Source: Pedobacter terrae (GTDB lineage Bacteria; Bacteroidota; Bacteroidia; Sphingobacteriales; Sphingobacteriaceae). From it: DNA of 64,000 bases. The translations under genes and the position numbers were made by a program. The notes beneath the pieces were generated by a model. It did not search any database. It was not told the DNA's origin and saw only the letters and a program-made list of their open reading frames with translations. The DNA lies in assembly GCF_900100705.1 (NCBI RefSeq), contig NZ_FNCH01000010.1, positions 62,001 through 126,000 on the forward strand, written 5' to 3'. How positions within the stretch are numbered: position 1 is the stretch's first letter; each line of letters starts with the position of its first letter. Below are positions 37,104 to 46,211 of this stretch, piece by piece.

Positions 37104-37238
37104 TCATAAATGGAGACCCGTACTTGTAGTAAGCGATACAGTAGTTGGATCAGATATCGTTGTTGGAAGATTAATCTTTCTACTTGGTTTTTTTTTAAAT
37201 ACAAAAAGTGTTTTTTTAGCTAGTTTTTGAGTTTTCAT
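37104..37238 (-). CDS. Putative RiPP precursor peptide (44 residues)
   Basis: Antisense ATG at 37238, stop TGA at 37104-37106. The peptide starts MKTQKLAKKTLFVFKKK, a basic leader-like segment, followed by a Ser/Thr-rich tail containing SDPTTVSLTTSTG. This layout resembles the short class-I-lanthipeptide-like precursors of Sphingobacteria, in which DPTT marks the leader/core junction. Unlike most lanthipeptide cores, this one has no Cys, so thioether rings cannot form within it; dehydrated Thr/Ser or another modification is possible. No modification, protease or transport gene lies next to it. It sits between the LytTR regulator and its kinase. Leader similarity is from memory, not a search. 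Confidence 0.5.
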   Translation of the reverse strand: MKTQKLAKKTLFVFKKKPSRKINLPTTISDPTTVSLTTSTGLHL

Positions 37239-37315
37239 AATTATTTTTTTTTCGAAAACTAGCAGCGATAGCGCCCTATAACTTTAGTTGTTACACAGAT
37301 AGTAAATAAGTCTTT

Positions 37316-38452
37316 ATGAATAGATTAAAAAGGACCATGAAAATGTTACAAAGCTGGCTAGGTACCCACCGGATACATTTAATTGCATGGTCTGTATTTA
37401 TAATCTGGGAAACCGTGGTGGTTATTTACTGGGCAGGTATGGCCGGTACCTTTGGTAACTATGCTATTCATTACACAATTAATATCACCTTGTTTTACAC
37501 CTATGCTCTACTGCTGGAAAAAGCAACAGCATTTCATAACGGAGCAATTTGGAAAGTTCCTCTGGTTGTGATATCTACTATCTTGATTTATTTAGGTATA
37601 GTTACAGGTGTCGATATTCTGCTAAATACCTATACCAATATTTTACCTGGAGAACTACCAAGTCTTAGAATCAGAATAGCGAAGGTGCTTTACAGAGGCT
37701 CATTTTTCCTTCTTTTTTCTACAGGTTATTATTTCTTAAAGCGGTTCATTAAAGAAAAAACCGAAAAATCACGCATCGAGAAACAACGTTTTCAAATGCT
37801 TATCGAGAAAGAGAAAATGGAGAAAGAACTTGCCATGTCTAAAAATGCTTTTATGAAAGCACAGATTAATCCACATCTGCTTTTTAACACATTTGAGTTC
37901 GTACATCAAAAACTAAGTGCTCACTCTCCTGAAGATGCCAAAGTGATGCTCTACCTTTCTGATATGATGCGTTTTGCCGCCAACACACAACATAATGAGG
38001 GTTTTGTATATCTAAGTGATGAAATTTCGCAATGCGAAAACCTAATCGCTTTGCACCACATTACACAAGGTGCAGTTTATGTTGAACTAGCCAGCGGACC
38101 TGATCTGGATGAAATCAAACTCATTCCACTGGTTTTGCTTACCATTTTAGAAAATATGTTTAAGCACGGAAACCTTAATGATGTAGAAAATAAGGCTACC
38201 ATAGCTGTTTACACTTATGATGGCAAGCTGCATATCGAAAGCCGTAATTTACCGAGATTGATAAAAAGCAAAGTAGGATTTGGCTCAGGAATGGACAATA
38301 TCAGCAACCGGTTAAAATATGCCTATCATCAAAATGCCGAAATGATTGCGGGAATTGACGAAGAAGGTTTTTATACACTAAGCATCAGTATTTCTTTAAA
38401 TGTACTAAACATAGTGCCTAAAACTACAAAAGCTGAGCAAATCCATGCTTAA
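37316..38452 (+). CDS. LytS-type sensor histidine kinase
   Basis: 378 residues. Four membrane helices lie in the first ~150 residues (about 20-45, 50-67, 78-103, 125-143), followed by a coiled region (about 150-180) and the His_kinase domain: QINPHLLFNTFEFVH contains the phospho-acceptor His and the NPHxLFN motif. The C-terminal HATPase has LILLTILENMFKHG-like text and FGSGMDNISNRL. It would phosphorylate the LytTR regulator upstream. The gene ends 63 bp before the end of a convergent pseudogene. Confidence 0.88.
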   Translation: MNRLKRTMKMLQSWLGTHRIHLIAWSVFIIWETVVVIYWAGMAGTFGNYAIHYTINITLFYTYALLLEKATAFHNGAIWKVPLVVISTILIYLGIVTGVDILLNTYTNILPGELPSLRIRIAKVLYRGSFFLLFSTGYYFLKRFIKEKTEKSRIEKQRFQMLIEKEKMEKELAMSKNAFMKAQINPHLLFNTFEFVHQKLSAHSPEDAKVMLYLSDMMRFAANTQHNEGFVYLSDEISQCENLIALHHITQGAVYVELASGPDLDEIKLIPLVLLTILENMFKHGNLNDVENKATIAVYTYDGKLHIESRNLPRLIKSKVGFGSGMDNISNRLKYAYHQNAEMIAGIDEEGFYTLSISISLNVLNIVPKTTKAEQIHA

Positions 38453-38515
38453 CAATTTAATGATTAGAAATTAAAATTACTTTTAAACTTACATAGATAC
38501 CAACCTAATTCATAA

Positions 38516-39003
38516 TTACCATTTTTGAATAGCATAATAACTGGGCTTTTCATTTCTAAGGTGGAGTTGCTTTACAAAATCCTCTTCAAAATTGTGACTA
38601 TAAACTTTAAAATTGATTGCCCATTCTTCCTTTATCATACCTGGTACAAATTCTTCAAACATTTTTTCGAACGATCTGAATTTGCAAAAGGTTTGCAGAT
38701 TACTATATATTCAACATCTGAGTTTACGATAACTTCTTCAATAAGCGCTGGCCACCTCCATTTGATTTGATCTGGTAAATACTGATGCTGCTGTTCATCA
38801 ATAAACAATCCCATGCGATGCATCAGTTCTTCAGGTAATACATTGCCTGAAAGTTGTTTCCACCCCTCCCTTTCTTTTATTATCCTTCCCAGTTCCTGAT
38901 CATGCACGAACACAGTCAGGGTTCAGTCTCCTTAAACTTTAAGCTGAAAATGTTTGATATCTCCACTAGGCAAATTGAAGAAAAAGTCGAGTTCGATCAT
39001 CAT
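38516..39003 (-). pseudogene. Broken copy 2 of the ~160-residue family
   Basis: Reading from ATG 39003 (MMIELDFFF) the frame aligns without gaps to the copy at 61329, but has in-frame TAA (38932-38934) and TGA (38923-38925). After these it continues TLTVFVHDQELG and through LPDQIKWRWP to YIVICKPF. A single-base loss at the TTT run 38681-38683 then shifts the frame; past it the text KFRSFEKMFEEFVPGMIKEE resumes the family sequence and ends at a TAA (38516-38518) after IQKW. Restoring one base gives about 162 residues, the family length. Only the piece 38635-38913 stays open. The locus is convergent with the kinase gene. Confidence 0.85.
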
Positions 39004-39254
39004 TATGGTGTGATTACAAATATCACAAAAGCAAAATATCGAACGACTTCCAAAGCAAAAAATGTACGATTTGGTTCCAATCTACAAGAAATTTAGCTCA
39101 CAAAATTTTAAACTGTTAAGCCATATACGATGCATATATTTTAAATGTTAAGCAATAATTAATAAAATTGATTTTTATCAACTAAAAAATGTTAAAAAGA
39201 CATTAAAAACGTAATATTAAATATACACAAAAAATAATTTACGGAATAAGTTCG

Positions 39255-39262
39255 TACTTTTG
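39255..39262 (+). promoter_or_regulatory. -7 box abutting the start codon
   Basis: TACTTTTG fits TAnnTTTG and ends 4 bp before the ATG at 39267. Either the transcript is leaderless or the start is the second ATG (39276). A similar arrangement occurs at 48648. Confidence 0.45.
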
Positions 39263-39266
39263 CGCC

Positions 39267-39893
39267 ATGAAAATTATGAAACCACTCTCTCTTGCATTTT
39301 TTCTAATCACCTCATTATCTGGCTCATCGATTGTTCTTGCTCAAAATAAGCAAACCACCATACAATCAAATATCAACGGGCAAATCGAAAAAGTAAACGG
39401 TAATGAGATACTGGAGCGACTAGCTGATCAGCGCATTGCATTTAATAAAAACCGTTCAAACAACAATTTTCCAAAGGCAGAATACATCATCAATAGAAGT
39501 AATCCAAGTATCATTAATTTTAATGGTTTAGATTATCATATAAAAAACAATAGGTTAACAGGTATCGAGGGCTTAAATCTTTCAGATTCAGTATTGAACC
39601 AAATCACAGCAAAACTGGTTCTTTTAGACAGCATCCAATTCGAACAAAGTGAGCGTTTAAATCACGAATACATTGATCCAAAAACTAATACTCAAAAGAT
39701 CTGGTATATCGACCGTCAATTCATGTTAACACTTAAAATGTTCTCAAGCACGGTGAGGGACATAGCCGCACTTACCAAAAACGAAAACCCATCATTAGCC
39801 GTTGAAGCAAATGTGGCTAAAATGCGTTTACCAAACATTGATAAAGCTGCAAAAAATTTAAACATGCAATCGCTGCTATCATTAACGAAATAA
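39267..39893 (+). CDS. Secreted hypothetical protein
   Basis: 208 residues, not recognised. The N-terminal hydrophobic stretch (about 5-22) ends at VLAQ, a clear Sec signal. The mature part is polar and mainly helical, with a possible beta strand pair around IINFNGLDYHIKNNRLTGI. No catalytic motif, repeats or cysteines stand out. The start may be the ATG at 39276 because a -7 promoter box lies next to the first ATG. It is monocistronic and ends 42 bp before the end of the convergent isomerase-like gene. Confidence 0.7.
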   Translation: MKIMKPLSLAFFLITSLSGSSIVLAQNKQTTIQSNINGQIEKVNGNEILERLADQRIAFNKNRSNNNFPKAEYIINRSNPSIINFNGLDYHIKNNRLTGIEGLNLSDSVLNQITAKLVLLDSIQFEQSERLNHEYIDPKTNTQKIWYIDRQFMLTLKMFSSTVRDIAALTKNENPSLAVEANVAKMRLPNIDKAAKNLNMQSLLSLTK

Positions 39894-39935
39894 TGCCAGG
39901 GCTATATCTATAACAGACGGCGCATCATCAATTTG

Positions 39936-40823
39936 TTATCTTTCTGAATATACTGCTGCAATCTGAGCAGAAAGATATTCGAAAGCAAGCGGTATTTCAT
40001 TATCCGCATTTTTGATGCTGCCTTCTATGAAAATAAATCCTTTATAATTTATTTTGTGCAACGCCCGTAAATAAGGTTTAAAATCATCGCCCATCACACC
40101 AGGTAATGATCTGTTTTGTTTTTCGGCAACTTCTGAAAATGCAATCCATTTACCGGCCTCAATAATTTCATTCGGAGACTCCCCTTCACGCATCATATGA
40201 AATATATCAGCGTTAAGTCTGAAATTGGGGTGATTAACCCGGGTTACCATCTCCGCTGCTGACTTTAACGAGGTGATGAAGTTCGTTTCAGTAGTTTCGA
40301 GGTTTTCCAGCAAAATGGTAACCTTATGTTTACCTGCAATTTGAGCCAGTTTTTTACATAGACCAACAAAATCAGATTTTGCCTTAACAACATCATAATC
40401 TACCGGAATACGCCTCGCGCCAGAACTGCCCAACACGATAAATTTAACACCTGCCCGTCCGGCTCTTGAAAGAACAGTTTCGGTATAAGCTAACACTTTC
40501 TCCTCATCTACATCGGGGCCAGCAATTTTCATACCCGACGGAAAGAAAAGATTACAGCTCAACACTTTACATTTGGCTGAGCTGATCTTTTTCAAATTAG
40601 CCTTAAACTGCTCATCTGTTAATGCAGGTGAAAGCAGCTTCGGAACCGATTCTCCAATCATTTTAAAACCTGAAGCATAAGCTAAACTATCATGCGCCAA
40701 ACCAGACACAATGCCTAAACGCGGATAAACCTGTTTATCTGAAATATAGCCACAAAAAATGGCATAAATCAGGCAAATAAAAAGAACTGGAAAAGTATAA
40801 TTTGCTATTCTCATATTATTCAA
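39936..40823 (-). CDS. Sugar-phosphate isomerase/epimerase-like TIM barrel
   Basis: 295 residues. A hydrophobic N-terminal segment (about 8-24) suggests membrane anchoring or export. The rest is an AP-endonuclease-2/xylose-isomerase-like barrel: VTILLENLETTETNF carries the metal-binding Glu, NADIFHMMREG the Asp/His ligand pair, and GFIFIEGSIKN the C-terminal Glu. Members isomerise or epimerise sugars; the substrate is unknown. It is monocistronic and followed upstream by a gene-free stretch with a dispersed repeat. Confidence 0.82.
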   Translation of the reverse strand: MNNMRIANYTFPVLFICLIYAIFCGYISDKQVYPRLGIVSGLAHDSLAYASGFKMIGESVPKLLSPALTDEQFKANLKKISSAKCKVLSCNLFFPSGMKIAGPDVDEEKVLAYTETVLSRAGRAGVKFIVLGSSGARRIPVDYDVVKAKSDFVGLCKKLAQIAGKHKVTILLENLETTETNFITSLKSAAEMVTRVNHPNFRLNADIFHMMREGESPNEIIEAGKWIAFSEVAEKQNRSLPGVMGDDFKPYLRALHKINYKGFIFIEGSIKNADNEIPLAFEYLSAQIAAVYSER

Positions 40824-40973
40824 TCATTTGGTCAAAAAAAGTAAATCTCAAGATTTCCCCTTGTCTGATTTATTAATAAATACACCAGCATTTTTAGAAT
40901 TCCTGCTTAAAGATATCATTAGAAATTGTAATTACGAGCATAATTCATCCTATAAAACGTGGTAGGCTTTTAA

Positions 40974-41079
40974 TTTCGACCACAGCATAGAACCTGAAGG
41001 CTCTGCGAAGCAAAATCTCTTAACATAGTTAACCAGTTCGAAGATTTCTCCATTTCGCTGCGCTTCAGTCGAAATGACG
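40974..41079. repeat. Dispersed palindromic element, second clear copy
   Basis: The left end TTTCGAC and the right end GTCGAAATGACG match the ends of the element at 8634; the inner arms GCAAAATCTC and GATTTCTCCATTTCGCTGCGC match its right half closely. The centre is longer and less symmetrical. It lies between the isomerase-like gene and the YeiH-type gene; the rest of 40824-41126 shows nothing else. Confidence 0.7.
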
Positions 41080-41126
41080 GAGATTTTTTAAATCTGTCAA
41101 TGATAGCGTAAAAACCAATTCCTCCC

Positions 41127-42497
41127 CTATTTAAAATCCGGTACAGGTAATAAATATCCGCCAAATAAAATATACGACCATAAAAGGGTCCAAAATATAT
41201 TGAATATTTGTGCTGTAACGAAAGTAAAGGCGGGTTTACCTCCCTGAAGTTTTACCAATGATGAAAATTTAGCTTCCATCCCAATGGAAATAAACGCGAT
41301 GGCGAACCAAACAGTACGCAGACCATTTAAAGTTGGCCCCACACTTTTTGCAGTTGCAGGAGATAATAGAAAAGAAAATACTAAAGATGCTGCAACAAAG
41401 CCCAATACAAATTTCGGAAATCGCTCCCACACAATTTTCAATCCCGGCCGTTCTGCTTTAAGCGCTACTCCATCCTCACTTTTAGGATTTTTATAAGCCC
41501 ACCATATTGCAATAAAAAAAGCAGCAACACCAATAAAAACATTTTGCGAAAACTTAGCAATAACACCTGCTTTAACCGCTATGGGCCCAACCAAATCTCC
41601 TGCTGCAGTTACGGTTGCTGTCGTATCTAAAGTTCCACCCAGCCATGCGCCTCCAATTACTTCAGGTATATGAAAATACTTTACCGCCCAAGGCAAAATG
41701 ATCATCATCGGGATAGCCATAATCAATACCAAAGTAGTTACGTAAGATAATTTACGTTTATCGCCATTAATGGCTCCTGCAGCAACAATTGCTGCAGATA
41801 CCCCGCAGATGGATACCGCTGAGGCTAATATCACACCAAATTCATCATCAACTTTTAACTTTCGGCTTAACCACATCGAAAAAAACCAAACTACTGTAAC
41901 CACAATAACCGCTTGTATGATACCAGGTAAACCAGCCTTGATGAGATCAGCCGATAAAATAGTTGTTCCCAATATTACCAAACCTGTTTTAATATAAAAC
42001 TCAGATCGTACCGCTTCTTTTAGCCAGGAAGGCAATTTGATTAGATTACCTAATGCGATACCAATAAGCAATGCAAATACCACATACTCCAGCCCAAAAT
42101 AGGACACACTTTTATTACCTCCGATAATAAAGGATACGATGGCTAACAGATAAATAAGTGCAAAGCCACCAGCAAACCGACCGACATTCCCTCCTGATAA
42201 ACCTATAGCTACTGAAGCTAAGGCCAGAAAAATCAAGCCCATTTCAGCAATCAACAATAAATTAGCTGCCGATAATATCTTCGCTAAAAGGTCTTCACTG
42301 TTTGCCCATTTAAATGTAGGTAAACTGATTACGATTCCATTGCTGGTTAAATAAAGTACGGTAGCGATAATAATTGATCCCAATATAACTGCCCACCAAT
42401 CTTCGGTAAGTAATTGTAAAAACGTCTTCTTATCAACGCTTATTCCGGCATCTGTTAAGGCTCCACTGCTATCGGCTGCATGGTTTCTGCTCGACAT
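41127..42497 (-). CDS. YeiH/UPF0324 family putative sulfate exporter
   Basis: 456 residues with about 11 hydrophobic segments. Diagnostic strings are FYIKTGLVILGTTILSADL, VSICGVSAAIVAAGAI and GAWLGGTLDTTATVTAAG, the last being typical of the family. It is a predicted inner-membrane anion exporter; the sulfate role comes from annotation habit in the family and is not proven. The N-terminus has an additional ~60-residue extension with a membrane segment. It is divergent from the efflux operon at 42792. Confidence 0.85.
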   Translation of the reverse strand: MSSRNHAADSSGALTDAGISVDKKTFLQLLTEDWWAVILGSIIIATVLYLTSNGIVISLPTFKWANSEDLLAKILSAANLLLIAEMGLIFLALASVAIGLSGGNVGRFAGGFALIYLLAIVSFIIGGNKSVSYFGLEYVVFALLIGIALGNLIKLPSWLKEAVRSEFYIKTGLVILGTTILSADLIKAGLPGIIQAVIVVTVVWFFSMWLSRKLKVDDEFGVILASAVSICGVSAAIVAAGAINGDKRKLSYVTTLVLIMAIPMMIILPWAVKYFHIPEVIGGAWLGGTLDTTATVTAAGDLVGPIAVKAGVIAKFSQNVFIGVAAFFIAIWWAYKNPKSEDGVALKAERPGLKIVWERFPKFVLGFVAASLVFSFLLSPATAKSVGPTLNGLRTVWFAIAFISIGMEAKFSSLVKLQGGKPAFTFVTAQIFNIFWTLLWSYILFGGYLLPVPDFK

Positions 42498-42666
42498 AAT
42501 ATGATGTTAATTTGATTTCAGTTATAAAAATACTTATTGCATTCGGCAGCCTGTACCAAGCTATATGATTTTATTGCGATAAACCGTTACCCAATATCCA
42601 ACTAAAATACTTATTCAACAGGATTTTATCCGTAACAAATCTGTTTATAAAGCTGCATCGCCATTT

Positions 42667-42703
42667 TTGCCCGATAATAACCAACATGTTCGATATCGGG
42701 CAA
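42667..42703. promoter_or_regulatory. Candidate enhancer site of the efflux operon
   Basis: TTGCCCGATA (42667-42676) and TATCGGGCAA (42694-42703) form a perfect 10-bp inverted repeat with a 17-bp spacer. It lies 51-87 bp upstream of the sigma-54-type promoter at 42754, a normal position for binding of an NtrC-type activator. No other gene-like content was seen in 42498-42791. Confidence 0.5.
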
Positions 42704-42753
42704 TATTAAACCTAAAACAAAACATAAGTTACTAATAAACAATTATTTAACAC

Positions 42754-42769
42754 TGGCACCCCTATTGTA
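42754..42769 (+). promoter_or_regulatory. Sigma-54-type -24/-12 promoter
   Basis: TGGCAC-N5-TTGTA matches the consensus TGGCAC-N5-TTGCA except for the penultimate base. The spacing is exact. It lies 22 bp upstream of the adaptor gene start, so the leader would be only about 10 bases. The operon encodes its own NtrC-type activator further downstream, which supports the call. Confidence 0.65.
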
Positions 42770-42791
42770 AAGCCTGATGTAAATTATTTAA

Positions 42792-44039
42792 ATGGACAAA
42801 GTCATTGAAGGCGAAGTTTCTTTGAAAAGGAAAAAGAAAACTTACCTCATCGTTTTTATCATCCTCGTTACACTGGCAATTATTACCTGGTTCCTACGGT
42901 TTTACTTTAAGCCATCGCTAACCATTGCTGATATTACCATAGCCAGAGTAGAGACCGGAATAATTGAAAACACCATTAATGCTACCGGAGAGGTACTACC
43001 CGAATTCGAAGAGGTTTTAACAAGTCCCATAAACGCATCAATTAAAAATGTATTAATGGATGCCGGTAAAAAAGTAAATAAAGGTCAATCGATTTTATTG
43101 CTTGATAAGTCGGTTAGCCAAACGGATTATGGAAAACTTCAGTTTCAAATGGAATCAAAAGAAAATGAGATCCGTAAGCTGAGATTGGATCTGGAGAAAA
43201 GTTTTTTCGATATCAAATCCAATAACAGCATTAAGCAATTACGGATCAGTAATCTTAAAGATGCAGTTTCTTCAGCTAAAAGATTATTAAAAGCCGGTGG
43301 AGGTACAAAGGAAGATGTAGAACACGCAGAACTTGATCTGAAAGTTGCTGAACTTGAAAAACTTCAACTGGAAAATGAGATCAAGAGCAAACAGCAGACC
43401 ATGAAAATCGAAATCAGGGAAGCTGAAATTGCTTTAGCTATCCAGAGGAATGATCTTGATGCGCTAAAAAGGAAACTCGATTTGGCTGATGTAACTGCAA
43501 CCAGGCCAGGAGTAATTACCTGGGTAAATAAAAATATAGGCTCAAGCGTACATGAGGGTGATGCTTTGGTCAAAATTGCCGATTTAAGTGGTTTTAAAGT
43601 TGCCGGAAGCATGTCTGATAACCTGCTGGATAAAATCCACAACAATATGGCCGCTATTATCCGCATTGGCAGTACACAGTTACGCGGTTCCATTGTAAAC
43701 ATCTCTCCTTCAGTAAGCAATGCCATCGTTTCATTCGATATTCAATTAAACCAAAAAGACAGTAAAGAACTTCGTCCAAACCAAAAAGTTGATGTTTTTT
43801 TGGTTACGGCTACCAGAAACGGTGTATTAAGAATTGCCAATGGCCCGGCATTTAATGGTTCCAACGTACAGGAAGTTTTTGTACTTAAAAACGGGATTGC
43901 CGAACGCAGAACCGTTAAAACCGGGTTGAGCAATTTCGATTATGTAGAAATTTTAAGCGGATTAAAAGCTGGAGACGAGGTGATTACCTCTGATATGGGT
44001 GATTATAAAAATGCAAAAACCATAACCATCAGTAATTAA
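42792..44039 (+). CDS. HlyD/MacA-type periplasmic adaptor
   Basis: 415 residues. An N-terminal membrane anchor (about 18-35) is followed by the biotinyl-lipoyl-like half, a long coiled-coil hairpin (about 100-215) and the second lipoyl half (PGVITWVNKNIGSSVHEGDAL). A beta-barrel and membrane-proximal domain follow. It would bridge the inner-membrane ABC transporter and the TolC-like channel. It is the first gene of the operon, under the putative sigma-54 promoter, 4 bp before the TolC gene. Confidence 0.9.
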   Translation: MDKVIEGEVSLKRKKKTYLIVFIILVTLAIITWFLRFYFKPSLTIADITIARVETGIIENTINATGEVLPEFEEVLTSPINASIKNVLMDAGKKVNKGQSILLLDKSVSQTDYGKLQFQMESKENEIRKLRLDLEKSFFDIKSNNSIKQLRISNLKDAVSSAKRLLKAGGGTKEDVEHAELDLKVAELEKLQLENEIKSKQQTMKIEIREAEIALAIQRNDLDALKRKLDLADVTATRPGVITWVNKNIGSSVHEGDALVKIADLSGFKVAGSMSDNLLDKIHNNMAAIIRIGSTQLRGSIVNISPSVSNAIVSFDIQLNQKDSKELRPNQKVDVFLVTATRNGVLRIANGPAFNGSNVQEVFVLKNGIAERRTVKTGLSNFDYVEILSGLKAGDEVITSDMGDYKNAKTITISN

Positions 44040-44043
44040 GATT

Positions 44044-45504
44044 ATGCGAAGAAAATTTTTATTTATGGTTTTATTGATCCTGCTTACTTTGAAAGGCTTC
44101 GCATTTCCAAAAACCGACACCTTAAATTTAACCTTACAACAGGTTGTGGAAATGGCGAAGGCCAATTCTATAGCTGCCAAACAGGCTATTACGGTAAAGG
44201 AAACCAAATATTGGGAATGGCGCACATTTAAATCCAATTACCAACCTCAACTCGCATTAGAAGGAATTTTGCCGGGATATACCAAAACCTACACACAGGT
44301 TCAACAGCCCAACGGAAGTATCCTCTTTCAACCTGTACATTACGATAACTCCTCATTAACATTAAATTTTAGTCAGCGCATAGCCGCCACCGGAGGAACC
44401 ATTTACGGAACCACACAGCTACAACGTTTTGATGATTTCGACAGGAAAAGTGTGCTCTATAACGGAATTCCGTACGGCATTGGTTATACACAACCTTTAT
44501 TACAGTTTAACAGTTTAAAATGGGACAGGAAAATAGCACCATTAAAATTCAATGAAAGCAAACAGGTCTTTATAGAAACACAGGAAAAAATTGCCATTAC
44601 GGTTACCGAGTATTTTTTCGATCTGTTACTGGCGCAGGTTAACCTGAACATTGCCGATTTAAACTATGGAAACACCAAACGTATTCTAACCATTGCCGGT
44701 ACAAAATTCGAATTGGGCAAAATCTCCAAAAATGAAATATTGCAGCTTCAGTTAGAGGTTTTAAACGCACAGAAAGCAGTAGGAACTGCAAAGCGAGACG
44801 TAGAAATTGCTACTTTAAATTTGAGGAGTTACATTGGCATGGAGGGTGATGACAGGGTTAAACTGCATATGCCTAAAGTAGTGGCCCAAATGACCGTAAT
44901 CACAGAGAAAGTTCTGGCCGAAGCTTTTGAAAACCGTTCGGATGCCATTGGCTTTATCCGCCGTTTAGCTGAAGCAAAAAGAGATGTAGCAAAAGCAAAG
45001 GGCGAAAATGGCTTAACCGCAACATTGAGAGCTAATCTGGGATTCTCTAATGCAGCAAACAGCGCTTTCGACATTTACCGTTCGCCAAAAAATCAGCAAT
45101 CGGTAGAACTACAGCTCTCTATCCCAGTATTGGATTGGGGAAGATCTAAATCTCGTACCAAAACTGCTCAGGCCAACGAACAATTTACCACCTATGCGGT
45201 AGAACAGGATAAACAAACGTTTAAACAACAGATTGTAACGCAGGTAACACTGTTTAACATGATGAAAGAGCAGATACTGCTTACTGATGAAGCCGAAAAA
45301 ATTGCTGCTGAGAAATACAAAATTGCGAGCGAACGCTATGTTTTGGGCAACCTAAGCATAACGGATCTCAGTATTGCCTTTCAGGAAAACGACAGGGCCA
45401 GGCGCGATTATGTTTCATCGCTACGTGATTTCTGGGGGGCTTATTACCAACTCCGTTACCTATCGCTCTACGATTTTGAAAAAAACAGAAAAATAACCTA
45501 TTAA
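44044..45504 (+). CDS. TolC family outer-membrane channel
   Basis: 486 residues with a signal peptide (about 5-20, ending GFA). Two structural repeats of the outer-membrane efflux type can be seen, each with a long amphipathic helix region and beta strands: LTLQQVVEMAKANSIAAKQA in the first and SVELQLSIPVLDWGRSKSRT in the second, the latter being a family hallmark. It forms the exit duct. Genes on both sides are separated by 4 and 26 bp. Confidence 0.9.
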   Translation: MRRKFLFMVLLILLTLKGFAFPKTDTLNLTLQQVVEMAKANSIAAKQAITVKETKYWEWRTFKSNYQPQLALEGILPGYTKTYTQVQQPNGSILFQPVHYDNSSLTLNFSQRIAATGGTIYGTTQLQRFDDFDRKSVLYNGIPYGIGYTQPLLQFNSLKWDRKIAPLKFNESKQVFIETQEKIAITVTEYFFDLLLAQVNLNIADLNYGNTKRILTIAGTKFELGKISKNEILQLQLEVLNAQKAVGTAKRDVEIATLNLRSYIGMEGDDRVKLHMPKVVAQMTVITEKVLAEAFENRSDAIGFIRRLAEAKRDVAKAKGENGLTATLRANLGFSNAANSAFDIYRSPKNQQSVELQLSIPVLDWGRSKSRTKTAQANEQFTTYAVEQDKQTFKQQIVTQVTLFNMMKEQILLTDEAEKIAAEKYKIASERYVLGNLSITDLSIAFQENDRARRDYVSSLRDFWGAYYQLRYLSLYDFEKNRKITY

Positions 45505-45530
45505 TAAATCTTAATTACTAATTATACATT

Positions 45531-46211
45531 ATGATTCGCTTACAAAACATTGAAAAAGTTTACCGGACAGATACGGTAGAAACACTTGCCATCAACGGAA
45601 TTAGCCTTGATGTTGCCAAAGGTGAGTTTCTTTCAATCATGGGACCATCAGGCTGTGGAAAAAGTACACTACTAAATATTATGGGTTTGTTAGATGAGCC
45701 ATCAAAAGGGAATATTAAAATCGATGAACAGGACATCAGCAGGTTTTCCGATCAAAAACTGGCAAAATTCAGAAACCAAAAACTGGGTTTTATCTTTCAA
45801 AGTTACCACCTTATCAACGACCTGAGGGTACTAGATAATGTAGAATTACCGCTATTATACCGTAATTCATCAGCCAAAGAAAGAAAAATACTGGCTACTG
45901 CAGCTTTAGAAAAAGTTGGATTGAGCAATCGGTTAAAACATTTCCCCACACAACTATCAGGAGGTCAGCGGCAGCGTGTGGCCATTGCAAGGGCCATTGT
46001 TGGCAATCCGCAGATTATTTTAGCCGATGAACCAACAGGAAATCTTGATAGTGCGATGGGAAATGAGATTATGGATATCCTGATCAACCTGAATAAAAAT
46101 GAAGGCACCACCATTGTGATGGTAACACATGATGAAAGCATGGCACATAAAACACACCGGCTGGTGCGTCTATTCGATGGATCACAGTTCAATAATCAGA
46201 AATTATGCTAA
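45531..46211 (+). CDS. MacB/LolD-type ABC transporter ATPase
   Basis: 226 residues. Walker A GPSGCGKS, Q-loop FIFQSYHLI, signature LSGGQRQR and Walker B ILADEPTGNLD followed by the H-loop in VTHDE are all intact. Sequence and size match the MacB/LolD/FtsE class that powers lipoprotein or macrolide-type export without carrying substrate through the membrane. The stop overlaps the next permease start by 7 bp. Confidence 0.93.
   Translation: MIRLQNIEKVYRTDTVETLAINGISLDVAKGEFLSIMGPSGCGKSTLLNIMGLLDEPSKGNIKIDEQDISRFSDQKLAKFRNQKLGFIFQSYHLINDLRVLDNVELPLLYRNSSAKERKILATAALEKVGLSNRLKHFPTQLSGGQRQRVAIARAIVGNPQIILADEPTGNLDSAMGNEIMDILINLNKNEGTTIVMVTHDESMAHKTHRLVRLFDGSQFNNQKLC

Noticed and set aside
38635..38913. 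A 92-codon gene on the minus strand
   Set aside because: It starts at GTG after two in-frame stops and ends at a frameshift of a longer family member; it is the open middle of a pseudogene.
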